Assembly (NCBI GenBank): GCA_029718625.1
Contig: CM056379.1
Coordinates: 60,477,626 to 60,541,625 of the forward strand
Reading direction: 5' to 3'
Origin: Synaphobranchus kaupii
Taxonomy: Eukaryota > Chordata > Actinopteri > Anguilliformes > Synaphobranchidae
DNA length: 64,000 bases
Part shown: one piece after another, positions 10,391-22,892 of the stretch
How positions within the stretch are numbered: position 1 is the stretch's first letter
How the letters are laid out: each line of letters starts with the position of its first letter
The notes under the pieces: generated by a model
What the model saw: only the letters and a program-made list of their open reading frames with translations
Database searches by the model: none
Told to the model about the DNA's origin: nothing
Made by a program: the position numbers and the translations under genes

Positions 10391-13300
10391 TATTTTTATT
10401 AAGGTCTTTACAGTCATCTTTGAAGTGAAAAATGGCTAAATAGGAAATTGTTACGTTTCCCTTATGATTTCTGGATGAATGTTTCAGCAAGATGGTGCTG
10501 ATAACATGGAATGTACCAAGATACAGCACTGTGATTGGACAATCCGTGCATCTGTCAGCACAGCAGAGACAAATGGACACTGTGCGTGTTCACAATTAAG
10601 AACCCATGACTTGACTGTACAAGAGAGCTGCACTTTATTAGTCACACAAACACAGCAATTATGTACAAAAGATGCAGTCTCTGTCTTCAGTTTTCTCACA
10701 AAAGAAGCACATTTCTCACAGAATATCATGGCATCCACACTGATTAGTTAGTTCTTTAGTCTTCATATTTTTATTTTTGTATTTTTTTTGTTGTTCATAA
10801 AATACACTAGTCTACAAATGGAAGCATCACTCAGAAAAACACAGTCAGTTGGTTGATGGTAAAGGTCTCAAACCTTCTTGGTCTCTTTATTGAACCCACC
10901 ACTCTTTTTCTTGATATTACAGACCACAATAAAACTCATCATGCCTGATCCACAAACACATGGTATAATTAAAAAAGATTATTTTTCTCTACAGTATTTG
11001 ATCTTTTTGAACTTACATTTATTTATAAAAAACATACTGTAGACTTTTTTTTGACTGCACCGTGCAATTGCTTGGAATATACATGCATTATTTGAGACTT
11101 TTTCCTTTTGGTTTGTTTAAAAAAATCTTAACTGTGGACTCCCTCTCTAGAATGATTCAATCTATTTACAAATTTATTTCTATTTTGATGCCATGAGCTT
11201 GAACATCCACACATTCATGTAGAAACCTTCAAATGAACCATAGACGTCATGAAAAATATGTGTATACATATATAGATATAATATATATATATATATTTCT
11301 TGTTTCATTTAAAAATAAAAATTTGAAATAATAACTCTGCCAAAGACAGCTTATTCCATTAGTTGCCCTTGGGCAGGGAGTGATTGGGGTGTAAAAATGT
11401 GCTCTCGGTCATGCCCTGTGTGCTCAGGGTCAATCAGGGTGGGGACATCGGGTCATTGGGGAACACCCCTCCTCCAATGGCCCACTCTGCCTCTCAGTAT
11501 AAAGCGCATCAGTTGAAAACAATGCCTCTGTTATTGTTTGGCCAGAGGAATAGTTTCCCATGGTGCTGCCATCCTATTACTAGTCTGTAAACTGCACTTC
11601 TGACGAGTGCATGGAACAATGTCAAAAGCTGATGGCCAAAAGCAGAGGACCCAAACTACACCCAGTTCACAACCATTGGTGCAGCAAACAGCATTGGCCA
11701 AAGTGCTCAAGTTTCACATATTGTACTCCTATTCATAATAACAATGAGATATCTGCCCATATCTCACACAAACAGCTTATGAGGGAACTTTAGAGACCAT
11801 ATTCTTGTCCTGTCGTAATGGTTAAGAACTATTGAAGCAGAGTCAATTTTCTTTGAGAAAAGGAACAAAACAGAACAGAAAAATCTTTTTTTTAAAAACC
11901 TTTGAAGAGGCCAATTATTTTTCCAGTACATACAGCAGAGAAAAGGTTTTAAAATCAAAATGAAAATCATAGGTTGTTTGCTGGAAGCAGCAGGAGCCTC
12001 TGTGCTAAGTGTACATTGTGCAGGTTGGGAATGGCAGTGCAGAAGACCAGAGATAGACACACAGAATAGCAGCGTGGGCCTATGTGCATCTGACACTCCA
12101 GGTCTCAGACACTCATAGTCTCGTTCACACGACATCGCTGTGATGTAGTCAAGTTGAAAGGGGACATCACAGGGAAGATGTCATGAGAATGCACTGACTG
12201 GGGAGTTTTTCTTCAAGAGTTCCTCTCTGCTCTGTATTCCGGGATCATTATTTCTCTGATATTCTCACCTCAGATACACTCGTCACCTGTTCACTGCCTT
12301 CTGTTATGTCCTTTCTTACAGCCATGTAAAAAGAGCTCTTGCTTCAGTTTTTTTGCTTATTATTGCAGTGGTCTTGCCTCTCTCATAAAACATAGACAAA
12401 TTGGAGAAAGAGAGAGGGACACAGGGAATCTGAGCCCTAAGCTGTACACCTCCTGTACAGCCTGCATCTGGGCATCTCAGAAACTACACTGCCACCCACC
12501 CATCCCTTGTTTTAAAATGAAACACTGGCACAGCAACAGCCGAAAACACAAAGTAGCACTTTTGGAGACTTCTGTGAAATCATATTGCTTGATGACAATG
12601 AGTCCACAGAAATTTGAGAACAAACCAACTGAAACAAACGTAGCACTTCAAATCAACCCATACTTTTTTTTTTAAATCTCGGACACAAATGTTAATATAT
12701 ATTATATATTTACATATATATTTCCAACTAAATATAAAAATGTTAGCTGACTCAATACAAATGTCTCATTTGTGAGTAAAATTATTTGCGAATATGGTGT
12801 ACCTTTTCAAGAATAAAAAAACTGTACAAAAAAGCGTACGTACTGTGTATAAAAAAACAAATAGATGAGGATCTCATTTGACATTATATAATATTTAATC
12901 TATATAGCACACATCTGTTCACACTATATATTAATTTCATACACAAACATCTCACTAAAGATATATTCATCATTTTATATACTTCATTTTTTTTGTATTA
13001 ACTCTTTGTATTAAATCATCTATATGTGCTTGATTGGAGAGGGAACGCAGGCCAAATTGAAGGCTTGGCTCTGGTTCTTTTGCTCTCCCTCTAGTTTTCT
13101 ATGCCTACAGTATTGAAAACTCCCTCCACCAACACAAGAAAAGTCAAAGGAGTCTGCAGACTTGTAGCTCCTCCCTGTAGGCAGCAGAGCTGAATTTCCC
13201 CCTTTTGACTGGGTGTTGAAGTAAGCGGTTTGAGTTATGGATGTGTGCGTGGTGCTGCATAAATCAGTGGATCTCTTTCATTTGACTGCACCCAAGAGAA

Positions 13301-16146
13301 CCCGAGGCGGAGCTCTACCGACTTCAGCCGGCGTCCAACCAGCGTGAGCAGAGCATTCTGTGACGCGAGCCCTGAACTTGCATAAAAGGAGGAAAAGGAG
13401 GGACGGTGAGAGGGGAGAGGGTTAGGGTTAGGGTTAGGGGCGAGCTCACTGGACTGGTTCCACAGCAGTGGTGGGGATGCAGACTGAAACAGTGACACCT
13501 TTAACGTGGTTTTGTTTCCTCCTTGGGAAGACTCCCTTGTCCACCTGTTCATATTGATCCCTGAAAGCTGAGAGTTGCAGCGCTCGGGACTTTCCCATCC
13601 TTTGTGCGACCGTCAGTCAAAATAAATGCTCCCCAACACCGTGTGCCTTCCCCTTTGGGTACTTCACACAAGCCAGCTTCCAGCCATTTACAGTGCCTGG
13701 GGGGAAACTCCGATACAGTATTTCACCACAACCGTCTAACAGGGGTAGGCTCAGCTGGTCTGAGACAGACAGACAGACGCGGAGAGCGGGCCGATGTGAC
13801 TCAGTGAGTCCGTTCCCAGCGCATGATTCACTCCCTCCTCTACATCAGCACAACTATCAGGCAGACATACGCCAAAGCCACTCCATCTTCCCACATCAAT
13901 ACAGGCCCCCTGCTGACACCAGACATTCTGACACATTCACATGCCTGGCAGCGTGCTGCTGCAGCTTCAGCAAACGTCTGACAAACGTGAGAGGAAGGCG
14001 GCATTGCACATTCCTGTCAGTGAATCACAGGCATGTGGTTGTCACGGAGCTGGAGATGCGTGAGCGGCCATTACGATGCTTTGTCTACAGTATTTACGTG
14101 CATATTTAAATCATAATAGGAAAGAGCCAATGGAAGTTCTTAATTCTTAATGTGTTGCTCGTTGTCATTAATGGCAGGCATGAGCCAACCCTGTTACAAT
14201 AGCTTTTTCACAAAACAACCATTGTTCAGACATTGCTCTCAACAACACCAGCGTCGCTGTGTAAATTGTTTCGAGGTGCTTTACAGCATGACAAATCATT
14301 TCCAGCACATCTCAGTCGACACTGCCCCTTAAATAAGCTTTTGTGTTTTGTTTCACGGTGCGCTTAATCAATTCTGCAAACACACGCCAGAAAATGAACA
14401 ACCCAGTCAAACATGAAGGGAAGATTAGATGGGGAAAAAATCTATGTAGCATGTGCCTTGATGCAACGGGCGCAATATTTTGCCATTGTAGCCACAAACT
14501 TTCATTTTACAAAGTAAACACCGACCTAGTTAGTCAAGAAAAAGCACCAACACCAGAAGTCTAGTTTAATCTTCTGCAGTGAACAGAGGCAAGGAAGGAC
14601 TGGTCTTGTGGGCAGATCGCCCATTTCATTGCATTACATTGACAGAACCACAAAATTCTTCACCTGCCAGCAACACACCTGCCAAGGGCTGTCATTTCAG
14701 CCCCATAAACTCTAGCCATGCCACATGGGTGCAGCTCTCTTTCTCTCTCTCCTATGACCTCCTACCCTTTGAACGAGTAAGGAAAAGTAGCTGTAGTCAT
14801 GTTTTCAGAGCACTGTGGCGAGCAAGAACACATCAAATCAGGTTTTCTCTAAAATTATTCTGATAGACTCAGAATCATAGACTATAAATGAACTGGTGAG
14901 GGGATAAGATTGTGGGGTTAGGTGTGACAGCATGTTTACCTCCCAGATATCATTACCTAGATATGTCTGGTTCTGCCAGACAGTCCAAATGCCCCTCCCA
15001 TCCTCCTGGTCCCAAAAACACTGATTGTCTAATAGATCCACTCTTACTATCTTATATCCACATGGTAATCTACAATAGCAAGCTTACTCACCTAGTAATT
15101 ATATATCTACTGTATTTGCCTTTAAATGTATACATTGGTTATTTTCTGTAACTGTATCTCAAACACCTCAAAAAAGCAACAGAATAGGACAACCGTCCCT
15201 TTAAGCCCCATTCCATTGTCCTAACTCTTGCTCATACTACATTATCTGCACACCTTTCATTTACCTGGACCACTACCGCCTTTGCTGAGCAGAAATATTC
15301 TGATAGAAATGTTGACTAGCACCAGTTTTTGAACAGACTATGAAGTACATGAAGAATTGATTAATGTTAAAAAAAAATTATTAAAACTGTCCTTTCTTGT
15401 TGGTTCATGATTTTGCAGTAGAAAATATAAATTTCATAGCACAATCACTGAAATCAACAGAATCAGATTTTTTTCAGAAACTTTTTTTTTCTTTTATAAT
15501 ATACCTCACAAGTATAAAATTGTATCTTGAAGAGACAGAAGCTAGGTTGCATTGTATGTAATTTTGGCCAAGGTGAATGGGCTTGGTATTTACCACAAAG
15601 GATTTTATGTTGGACTGATTCTGCATTTCCATTCCTATAAGGGCAGCTGGCAGTGACAATTATATCAGCAAAGGACAAAGGAACCAGCAGTACAGCTGAA
15701 GCAGAGAATGGCCAACTGGTGTATAGCACATGGTCAACCTACTGGACCACATACAGAACCGACATATAGGACAGGCAGGCCTGAGGAAGTGTGAGCAGCT
15801 GGCAGTCAAAGGGGCACACATCCGCAGGTTAGCTTATCATTGTTGGAGTAACTCTCATGGGGGACCACCTCCCCTCTTGCCTGAGGGGATTGTCTTGGGA
15901 AGGCTCTTTCGGCAGGCTCATGGTGCAGTGTGGTTAAATTGCCCCTCACAGAAACGTTTGAATCATAAAGAGAGTGACACTGGGGAACAGCACCCAAAAG
16001 GCAAAAAAATATACGAGAAGGAAAAAAATTTGGAGGGACCGCCCAATGGTTTGCTGATGGTCCCTTCTGTGTTGGAAGGGACAGGTTTGTCCTGTGTTTT
16101 ATTTTGGGCTCGTTCTGAAGTTTTGATCTCCCATTATCCTCACTAC
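10391..16146 (-). other. Probable long AT-rich 3' UTR of a minus-strand transcript (candidate srcin1)
   Basis: There is no supported coding exon here. On the minus strand it follows the stop codon at 16147. It contains several AATAAA motifs (complements at 10395-10400, 10634-10639, 10886-10891) and AU-rich stretches at 12660-13020. Neuronal genes often have such long UTRs. A short (TTAGGG)3 run is at 13419-13439. That this is UTR is inferred from position only. Confidence 0.35.
10395..10400 (-). terminator. Candidate distal poly(A) signal, minus strand
   Basis: TTTATT on the plus strand reads AATAAA on the minus strand. It is the most distal of several such signals downstream of the 16147 stop. 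Confidence 0.3.
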
Positions 16147-16635
16147 TCACTGGGAGACAGGTTTGGGCAGGGTCTTGCTTCTGTGCTCCTTGAAGCTATA
16201 GAGACTGGAGAATTGGAGGCTGTGGGTGGAGGGCTTAAGGGCCAGCGAGGACGGGGTTAGCGATGTCAGCTGCGTAGGCGAGGACGATGAAGAGGAGGAG
16301 CTGGAGGAAGCGGGCGGGGAGGTGGTATCGGTGGCGGCGGTCGTGCACTCGCTGGGCAGAAGAGGGGAGGTGGGCACCTCTCTGAGCAGCCGCTGGCGGA
16401 AGGTGGAGGAGAACAGGGCCTCTGTGCTCAGGCTTGATGCCGACCGGCTGGACAGCAGAGCCTCAGCTGAGCTGGAGGAGGCTGGCAGGGAAGAGGAGAG
16501 CGCCCCCTCCTGGGGGTACTTCTTCAGGCCCAGGGCGATGATGGTGGTGGACGAGGGCAAGGCCGTGGAGAACGAGCGGCTTGAGAAGGTGACGTTCCGC
16601 GGCTCTGAGAGGCTACTGCTGCTGCTGCTCAGAGC
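16147..16635 (-). CDS. Candidate terminal coding exon, Ser-rich (possibly srcin1 3' end P)
   Basis: The minus-strand acceptor ctgtgcctgtag, preceded by a long TTC/pyrimidine tract, opens a 162-codon frame: ALSSSSSSLSEPRNVTFSS, later IIALGLKKYPQEG, a run of ten serines, and an end ...SKTLPKPVSQ before TGA at 16147-16149. Phase 0 at the start fits the phase-0 donor of srcin1 exon 33300-33443. The GC-rich codons stand out from the AT-rich surroundings. I do not recognise the protein segment. It could be an alternative end of srcin1 or an unrelated gene. Confidence 0.45.
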   Translation of the reverse strand, partial: ALSSSSSSLSEPRNVTFSSRSFSTALPSSTTIIALGLKKYPQEGALSSSLPASSSSAEALLSSRSASSLSTEALFSSTFRQRLLREVPTSPLLPSECTTAATDTTSPPASSSSSSSSSSPTQLTSLTPSSLALKPSTHSLQFSSLYSFKEHRSKTLPKPVSQ

Positions 16636-16670
16636 CTACAGGCACAGTCCCCAGGGCAGGAGGGTGGAGG

Positions 16671-16700
16671 TGGAGAAAGAAGAAGAAGAAGAAGAAGAAG
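16671..16700 (+). repeat. (GAA)n microsatellite
   Basis: GAAGAA repeats of about 9 units. On the minus strand they form the TTC-rich pyrimidine tract upstream of the candidate exon at 16635. Confidence 0.9.
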
Positions 16701-17342
16701 AGGAAGGGGGAGGAGTTTGGGAGGGGGGTTTCAGAGAAGAGAAAAAAAGAAAGCACAGTCTTATAGCTGGGGAGGCCAATGAAGTTTGTCTTCCCTTCCC
16801 ACAAACAAAGACAAGGTGGCAGGCTATGTACAGTGAGCACTGAGGCAGGTGGAGTTCTGGGGCAGGGGCTCGGTGGAAGCTGGGCAAAGCTCCAGGGCCA
16901 GCGAGGCGGGATGGAGGGAGGGAGTAGTTTTAAAGTTCAGGTGAACCAGGAGGAAGAGAGGAGGAGAAAAGTGCTTACAGGGTGCTTACTGCTGACCACA
17001 TGTTCAATGTGGGATACAGGTTTTGGGGTGTCACGGGGCGGCCGGGACACACAGATAGACAGGTTGTGGAGAAACAGACAGGCAGGTGAAGTGGGTGAAG
17101 GGCGAGGGGGTGGGAGTGAAGACAAGAGAAAACAAAAACAGAACAAACACAGGAATTAATTATTCAGGTTAGAATTCACATGCATGATGCCAGCCATGTG
17201 TACCTTACACTTTACTGCGGTTAAAAAACATCTTTAAACATGAATTTCATAACCCCTATGACTTTGCATGCATTGTAACAATACTGTGTGGAAGAACAAT
17301 ACTGTTACCAATCAACTTGTCATTGTCACAAACTCAGTGGTT

Positions 17343-18215
17343 CAGGGGCCTCATTTGTAAAACGTTTGAACATATGTATTTGATCCTAAATTCAATAGAT
17401 TTGATCTTACGTGAACATCGACGCACAAATTGAGATTTGAAAACGTATACATACACAAACTCCAGAGTATCCGTGCAAACTTTTCCTTGTGGCTATGCAG
17501 CTGTACTGCAGACTCACATTTCTTTCAGATGTTCGAATATTTTGCCACCCTCCTCACATATAGAGATGTATAGGCTATTAGACACACATGCGTAAAATTA
17601 ATTTTTGTGATAAGCACTGTGAGACGCAATGTTGTGGGCAATAATATAGGCCATTGAAGCACTTGTTGTTTACAATATCAAGTGCAAACATTTAGGAAAA
17701 TAGAATGGCCTAATAACAGTAATATTATTTATTATAATAATAATAATAATAATAATAGTCTTTATGGTTTAAAATACACAATTTAAATATACATTGCCAT
17801 AATGATTTAGATACAGAAAGGCTATATAGTTGACAGCTAACAATTCCATTGAAATAAAATAATTGTAACACATATTAAGCTGTATAACATTAACATTGCT
17901 GTAAACCATCAAGAAATAAAGAAAAGGAAAGATGTAAAATGGGTATATATCAATTTTATATCACCTGACAATGGTTTCACAGGGAGTAGGCTATATAGCA
18001 GAAAACGTGACCATATATGGATATTTGAGGGCGTTCACTGGGTGGAGTAGATAAGCTTGTTCACATGCGCACAATTTTAGGACGATTTGTGATTTATAAA
18101 GTGATCATATGTAGAAAGGACTTAGGAACATTTAATAGTGAGTATGGACATTTTAGGAAATGATCGTATGCTTGCATTTAGGATGAATTCCAAGATTTTA
18201 TAAATGAGGCCCCAG
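17343..18215. mobile_element. hAT-like non-autonomous element
   Basis: The ends are inverted: CAGGGGCCTCATTTGTAAAA at 17343 and TTTTATAAATGAGGCCCCAG ending at 18215. CAGGGGCC-type ends are usual for fish hAT MITEs. No transposase frame is present and no clear 8-bp duplication is seen. It contains a short (TAA) run at about 17730-17757. Confidence 0.65.
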
Positions 18216-19800
18216 ATGCATATGTGGAAATGAACGTTACAATGTCCTTGTAATGCTGCGTGGGCCCACAGAGGGCGCTGTGTCACTACAGCAATCCTCA
18301 CCTTGGGATCATAGATCTGTGGTTGACACTTAGCAGGGAGTTAGCAGAAAATGAGAAGCGCAAACACAAGTTAAATGCACTACCGCAGGAGTGAGTGATG
18401 AGGTGGGGTGTCAGTGTGAACGCTTCATGACACCAGACTGCATAAATGCTGATGGTCACATTCTACTTATACAAGATAAAGTGGACGGCTACTGCTAACA
18501 TCTCTGTAATCTGTACCAATGGAGAACACAGCAGAGCTCTGATTAGAGAGAGGGAGAATTTTCACTGAGAAATTAAAAATCTTTAGTTTCTACATTTCAG
18601 ACATTGGGGATAAACCTGCACATACCTGACAGGAAGTTTGCGAGAAATTAACTGAAAATGAATCCCAGATTCAGATAAATGGTGAAAATAATTTCCAAAC
18701 CAGACAAACAGCCCACCTGTCACTGCCATTGTTATGAAATGACATGCATATTGTTAAGGTAAGAGGTCCAATGTCCACTCTGAAATGGATGGCCCGTATG
18801 GGATTGCACTGAATAATTAAATTAGCTCATCCCAGCACTCCTTCTGAGATCCAGCACAAACACAGTTTAAGTATTCAAATTTTTTGACTTTGTGTATTGG
18901 ATAAGTTGCAGTGTTGCAGTATTTTCAAATATATTATTTACTTATATTTTTTCATATATATTAAAATATTATTTATTTTATTGAATGTCCCTTGTAGTGT
19001 AGGTTTCAGTATAGTAGAATATATGGTTCTTGAGATTAAAACCAGAGACTCCTGTCCCTTACAGGGGACAGAAATAAATTGTTGGGTCTTAGGAGGATAT
19101 GGAAAACATGAATTTGCCCAAGGCTCTTTTTCAAGTGTAATTTTCTCTTATACGACCCATTATTCAGCGCTAAAAGGTACAGATACCTTTAATTATAAAA
19201 CTCAGCAAGTTATAAATTTAAAGTGGATTTGTTGCTATATATCAGTTGCTGAAATTGTAATTCACTGTGGATAAGATGGTCTGCTAAATGCCTTAATGTA
19301 AATGTAAATGTTAAAAGTGTTGTCTTAGTAATGATTAAACAAATTTCACTCAATTCAGCTGGAAATGCTTTATATACCCAGAACAAAAAGAATTCCACTG
19401 CAAGAGACAAAATTAATTACCTGGTAGTGGTTACTGATAAGAGAAGGGAATGAGACAAACGCCACAGAGGAGCTGGAAGTGTTGGTGCTAGACATAATGA
19501 TAAATTAAACTCATTGGGCGTGACCATTCCCATAAAAAAATCTACTCTGGGCCAGGATCGTAAACGCATTGGGATCCAGGGGCCAGTGCAAGTGAGAAGC
19601 AAGTGACCTGAGGTAGAAATAGAGAGATCCAAGGACCATCATACTTATTGGGCAAAACATCTGACAATACACAAAAACTAGTGGCTGGTCTTTCATCAGT
19701 GTGCAAGGGTAATATCGAAGAATATACTCCATAAAATTAGCTCTATCCAGAAACTGCTGTGAAATGCTCAATAATCTTTTACACAAATAATTGTGCAACA
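18216..19800. other. No gene seen
   Basis: AT-rich non-coding sequence between the hAT-like element and the LINE. No exon with credible splice sites or transposon end was recognised. Confidence 0.5.
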
Positions 19801-19804
19801 AAAC

Positions 19805-19805
<1 letters not shown>

Positions 19806-19865
<60 letters not shown>
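19806..19865 (+). repeat. (ATT)n microsatellite at the 5' edge of the LINE
   Basis: About 20 uninterrupted ATT units directly precede the first LINE-like coding sequence. Confidence 0.95.
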
Positions 19866-19867
<2 letters not shown>

Positions 19868-22800
19868 AAAAATCCTGTGTTATCAGACCATTATTTAATT
19901 ACCTTTCACCTTTCACAAGTCTGTCATGTGCCATCAGATACTACATTCTACTTTAGTCATAAGCTTTCCTCCAGATCTGCAAATAATTTTATTAATGAGC
20001 TCCCAGGCTCATTTGTGCACTGTGGGGATTTTCTTGGCTCCAGCCAAAATGCGTACACAAATGCAGACATAAACTCAATTGATCAGCTGACTGACAACAT
20101 TAATAACGTACTTAGTAGAACCCTGGATACTATCGCACCTCTTAAGAAGAGGAAAGTCTGCAATAAGAAACTAGCTCCCTGGTACTCGTGCTCTCAAACA
20201 AGCTTCACGCCAACCTGAGCGCAAATGGCATTCCTCTAAATTGCAGGTGTTCCTCCATGCCTGGAAAGACAGCCTTCTCTATTATAAACATGCCCTTATC
20301 ACAATGTGTTCCTTATATTTCTCTAGTTTGATAGATGAAAATAGAAACAATCCTAGGCACCTGTTTAACACTGTTGCCCGACTGACTAAGAATCATGTTG
20401 ATCCCTGTGTTTCAATCCCATTTAGTAGCAATGACTTTATGAATTTCTTTGATGACAAAATTATAAAAATCAGGGACAAGATTCAAAGTTCTTATACCAC
20501 CCCTCATACAGGGTCTGCCCTTCCGTCCACTCAACACTTGGATGCAGAATCTTCAGCTGGACGGGTGGCCTATCTGAACTCCTTTGCTCCAATAGATCTC
20601 ACTGAATTTAATACTATAGTAAATTCTTCAAAATCTTCTACCTGTCTTCTAGACCCTATCCCAACGAAGCTACTGAAGGAGCTACTACCAGTGATTGGAA
20701 CACCACTGTTGCATATTGTTAATGTTTCTTTAGCCTCTGGACATACGTATACCACTGACTCTCAAACTTGCAGTCATCAAACCCCTTCTTAAGAAGCCAA
20801 ACTTGGATATGAACGACTTGTCTAACTATAGGCCTATCTCGAACCTTCCGTTCCTCTCTAAAATAATAGAAAAGGTCATTTCAAAACAACTTTGGTCATT
20901 TTTGCACCCTAATCAAATATTGGAAGTTTTTCAATCTGGTTTTCGACCCTCTCATAGCACTCAAACAGCCCTAGTCAAAGTATTCAATGACCTACTCCTT
21001 GCTTCTGATAGTGGCTACATTTCTGTACTCATGCTTCTAGATTTAAGTGCAGCATTTGACACAGTTGATCACCTCATCCTTCTGGATAGGCTTGAAAATA
21101 TTGTTGGCCTCTGTGGACTGGCTCTTTCCTGGTTTAGATCATACTTATCAGACCGATATCAATTTGTGCATCTTAACAATGACTCCTCCTATAAGTCTAG
21201 GGTTAGATATGGAGTACCACAAGGATCTGTCCTTGGGCCTTTGCTCTTCTCTCTATACATGCTTCCCCTGGGAAAAATCATTCGTAAAAACATGGCATTA
21301 ACTTCCACTGCTATACAGATGACACCCAGCTGTATCTATCAGTCAAGCCTGATGAAGTTGTCCAGCTGTCAAAGTTGGAAGCTTGTCTTATAGATATAAA
21401 GGAATGGATGACCCATAACTTTCTCTTGCTAAACTCTGATAAGACAGAGGTAATGGTAGTGGGGCCCAAGTCCCTGAGATGCAAACTATCTGGCTATATG
21501 CCTAACATTGATGGAATTTCAATCACTTCAAGTGCTGTCATTAAAGATCTTGGTGTTACGTTTGATCCAGATCTTGTATTTGATACACACATTAAAGACA
21601 TCTCTAGGGTTGCTTTCTATCACTTGAGGAATATCTCAAAAATTCGAAAAATACTGTCCCTACATGATGCTGAAAAGCTAGTCCATGCTTTTGTTACTTC
21701 TAGATTAGATTACTGTAATGCTCTTTTGTCTGGATGTGCAAATTCCTCTCTGAAAGGGCTTCAGCTAATTCAAAATACAGCTGCTCGTATTCTCACGAGA
21801 ACTAGGAGATTTGAACACATCAGCCCAGTGTTAGCTTCACTTCACTGGTTGCCAGTCAAATTTCTAATAGACTATAAGATTCTGTTACTTACCTTTAAAG
21901 CCTTACATGGGCTTGCCCCCTTATATTTAAGTGATTTACTTTTCCCTTATAATCCTCCGTTCGCAGGGCACAGGCCTCCTTGTTATTCCTAGAATAGCTA
22001 AAAGTACCATAGGTGGTAGAGCCTTTTCCTATTGTGCTCCTCTCCTATGGAACAAATTGCCTGCTCATGTTCGGGGTGCAGACAGTTTATTTAAAGCTAG
22101 GCTTAAAACCCATCTTTTTAGTCTGTCCTATAGTTGACGGACAGGAGTGGGTGGCTGGCATTAGCTGTAGAGTCTCTGGTGGACTGAGCGGTCAGTGCTG
22201 TCACTGGATCATTATTGGTAGTGCTGTGTTAAGCTGGACCGGTCATGGTCTGGTGGTGACTGTCTCAAGCCTGCCCTCATGGCTGTATTGGCCCCTGCCT
22301 CTGTTTAGCCCTTAGCTATGCTGCCATAGCCTTATTCTGCCGGGGTTTCCTTATCGCACGCAGGCACCTCTGTCTCTCCTGCTCTGCTTGTTCTGCTACC
22401 ATCTGAACCCCCTAACAATGTTTTTTCTTTTTTCCTCTTCCCTGCTCTGGGCACCTGCCCGGAGCTCTAGCCCAAGTTTCCAGAGTTTCCCGAGCCCTTC
22501 CCCCGCCCCCCTCCTGGCCCGGAGCTCCAGCCCAAGACCAGCTAGGCGCCCCCCACCTGCCACTGCTGATCCATACATGACAGAGTCATCAGAGTAGAAT
22601 ACCTCCCTTTGAAATAATCAACCCATAGGCCAGTGGAGGATGGGCATCCCCCCAATAGCCGGGTTCCTCTCGAGATTTCTTCCCATCGGGGAGTTTTTTC
22701 TCGCCACAGTATGAGGGTTTTCTCTCCCTACTAGAGAGTTTTTACCTCTGCTATCTGGGTGCTTAGAGCTGTCTTAGAGCTGGCATTTCCCATTTCCCCT

Positions 22801-22892
22801 TTCCTCCCCTTTCTGTTCTGTAAAGCGTCTTTGTGACAGTCGTCTGTGAAAAGCGCTATATAAATAAAATTTAATTTAATTTAATTTAATTA
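19863..22892 (+). mobile_element. L2-like LINE, 5'-truncated, reverse transcriptase with frameshifts
   Basis: Overlapping broken frames encode endonuclease-to-RT sequence. [19 protein letters not shown] begins near 20824, [16 protein letters not shown] near 20932, [13 protein letters not shown] near 21036 and [16 protein letters not shown] near 21210. The catalytic F/Y-A-D-D box has become YTDD near 21316. The C-terminal LPAHVRGADSLFKARLKTHL ends at a stop near 22135. A non-coding 3' tail with AAAGCGCTATATAAATAAA and a (TTTAA)n end is typical of fish L2. Several frame changes (20218/20241, 20792/20803, 21393/21375, 21992/21931) show it is dead. Confidence 0.88.

Noticed and set aside
15730..16260. 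176-codon plus-strand frame
   Set aside because: It lies over probable minus-strand UTR and overlaps only the far end of the candidate exon, with no recognisable domain and no splice or promoter support.
16226..16843. 205-codon plus-strand Glu/Ser-rich frame
   Set aside because: It is the antisense of the Ser-rich candidate exon and the GAA microsatellite. The minus strand has the acceptor and better phase logic.
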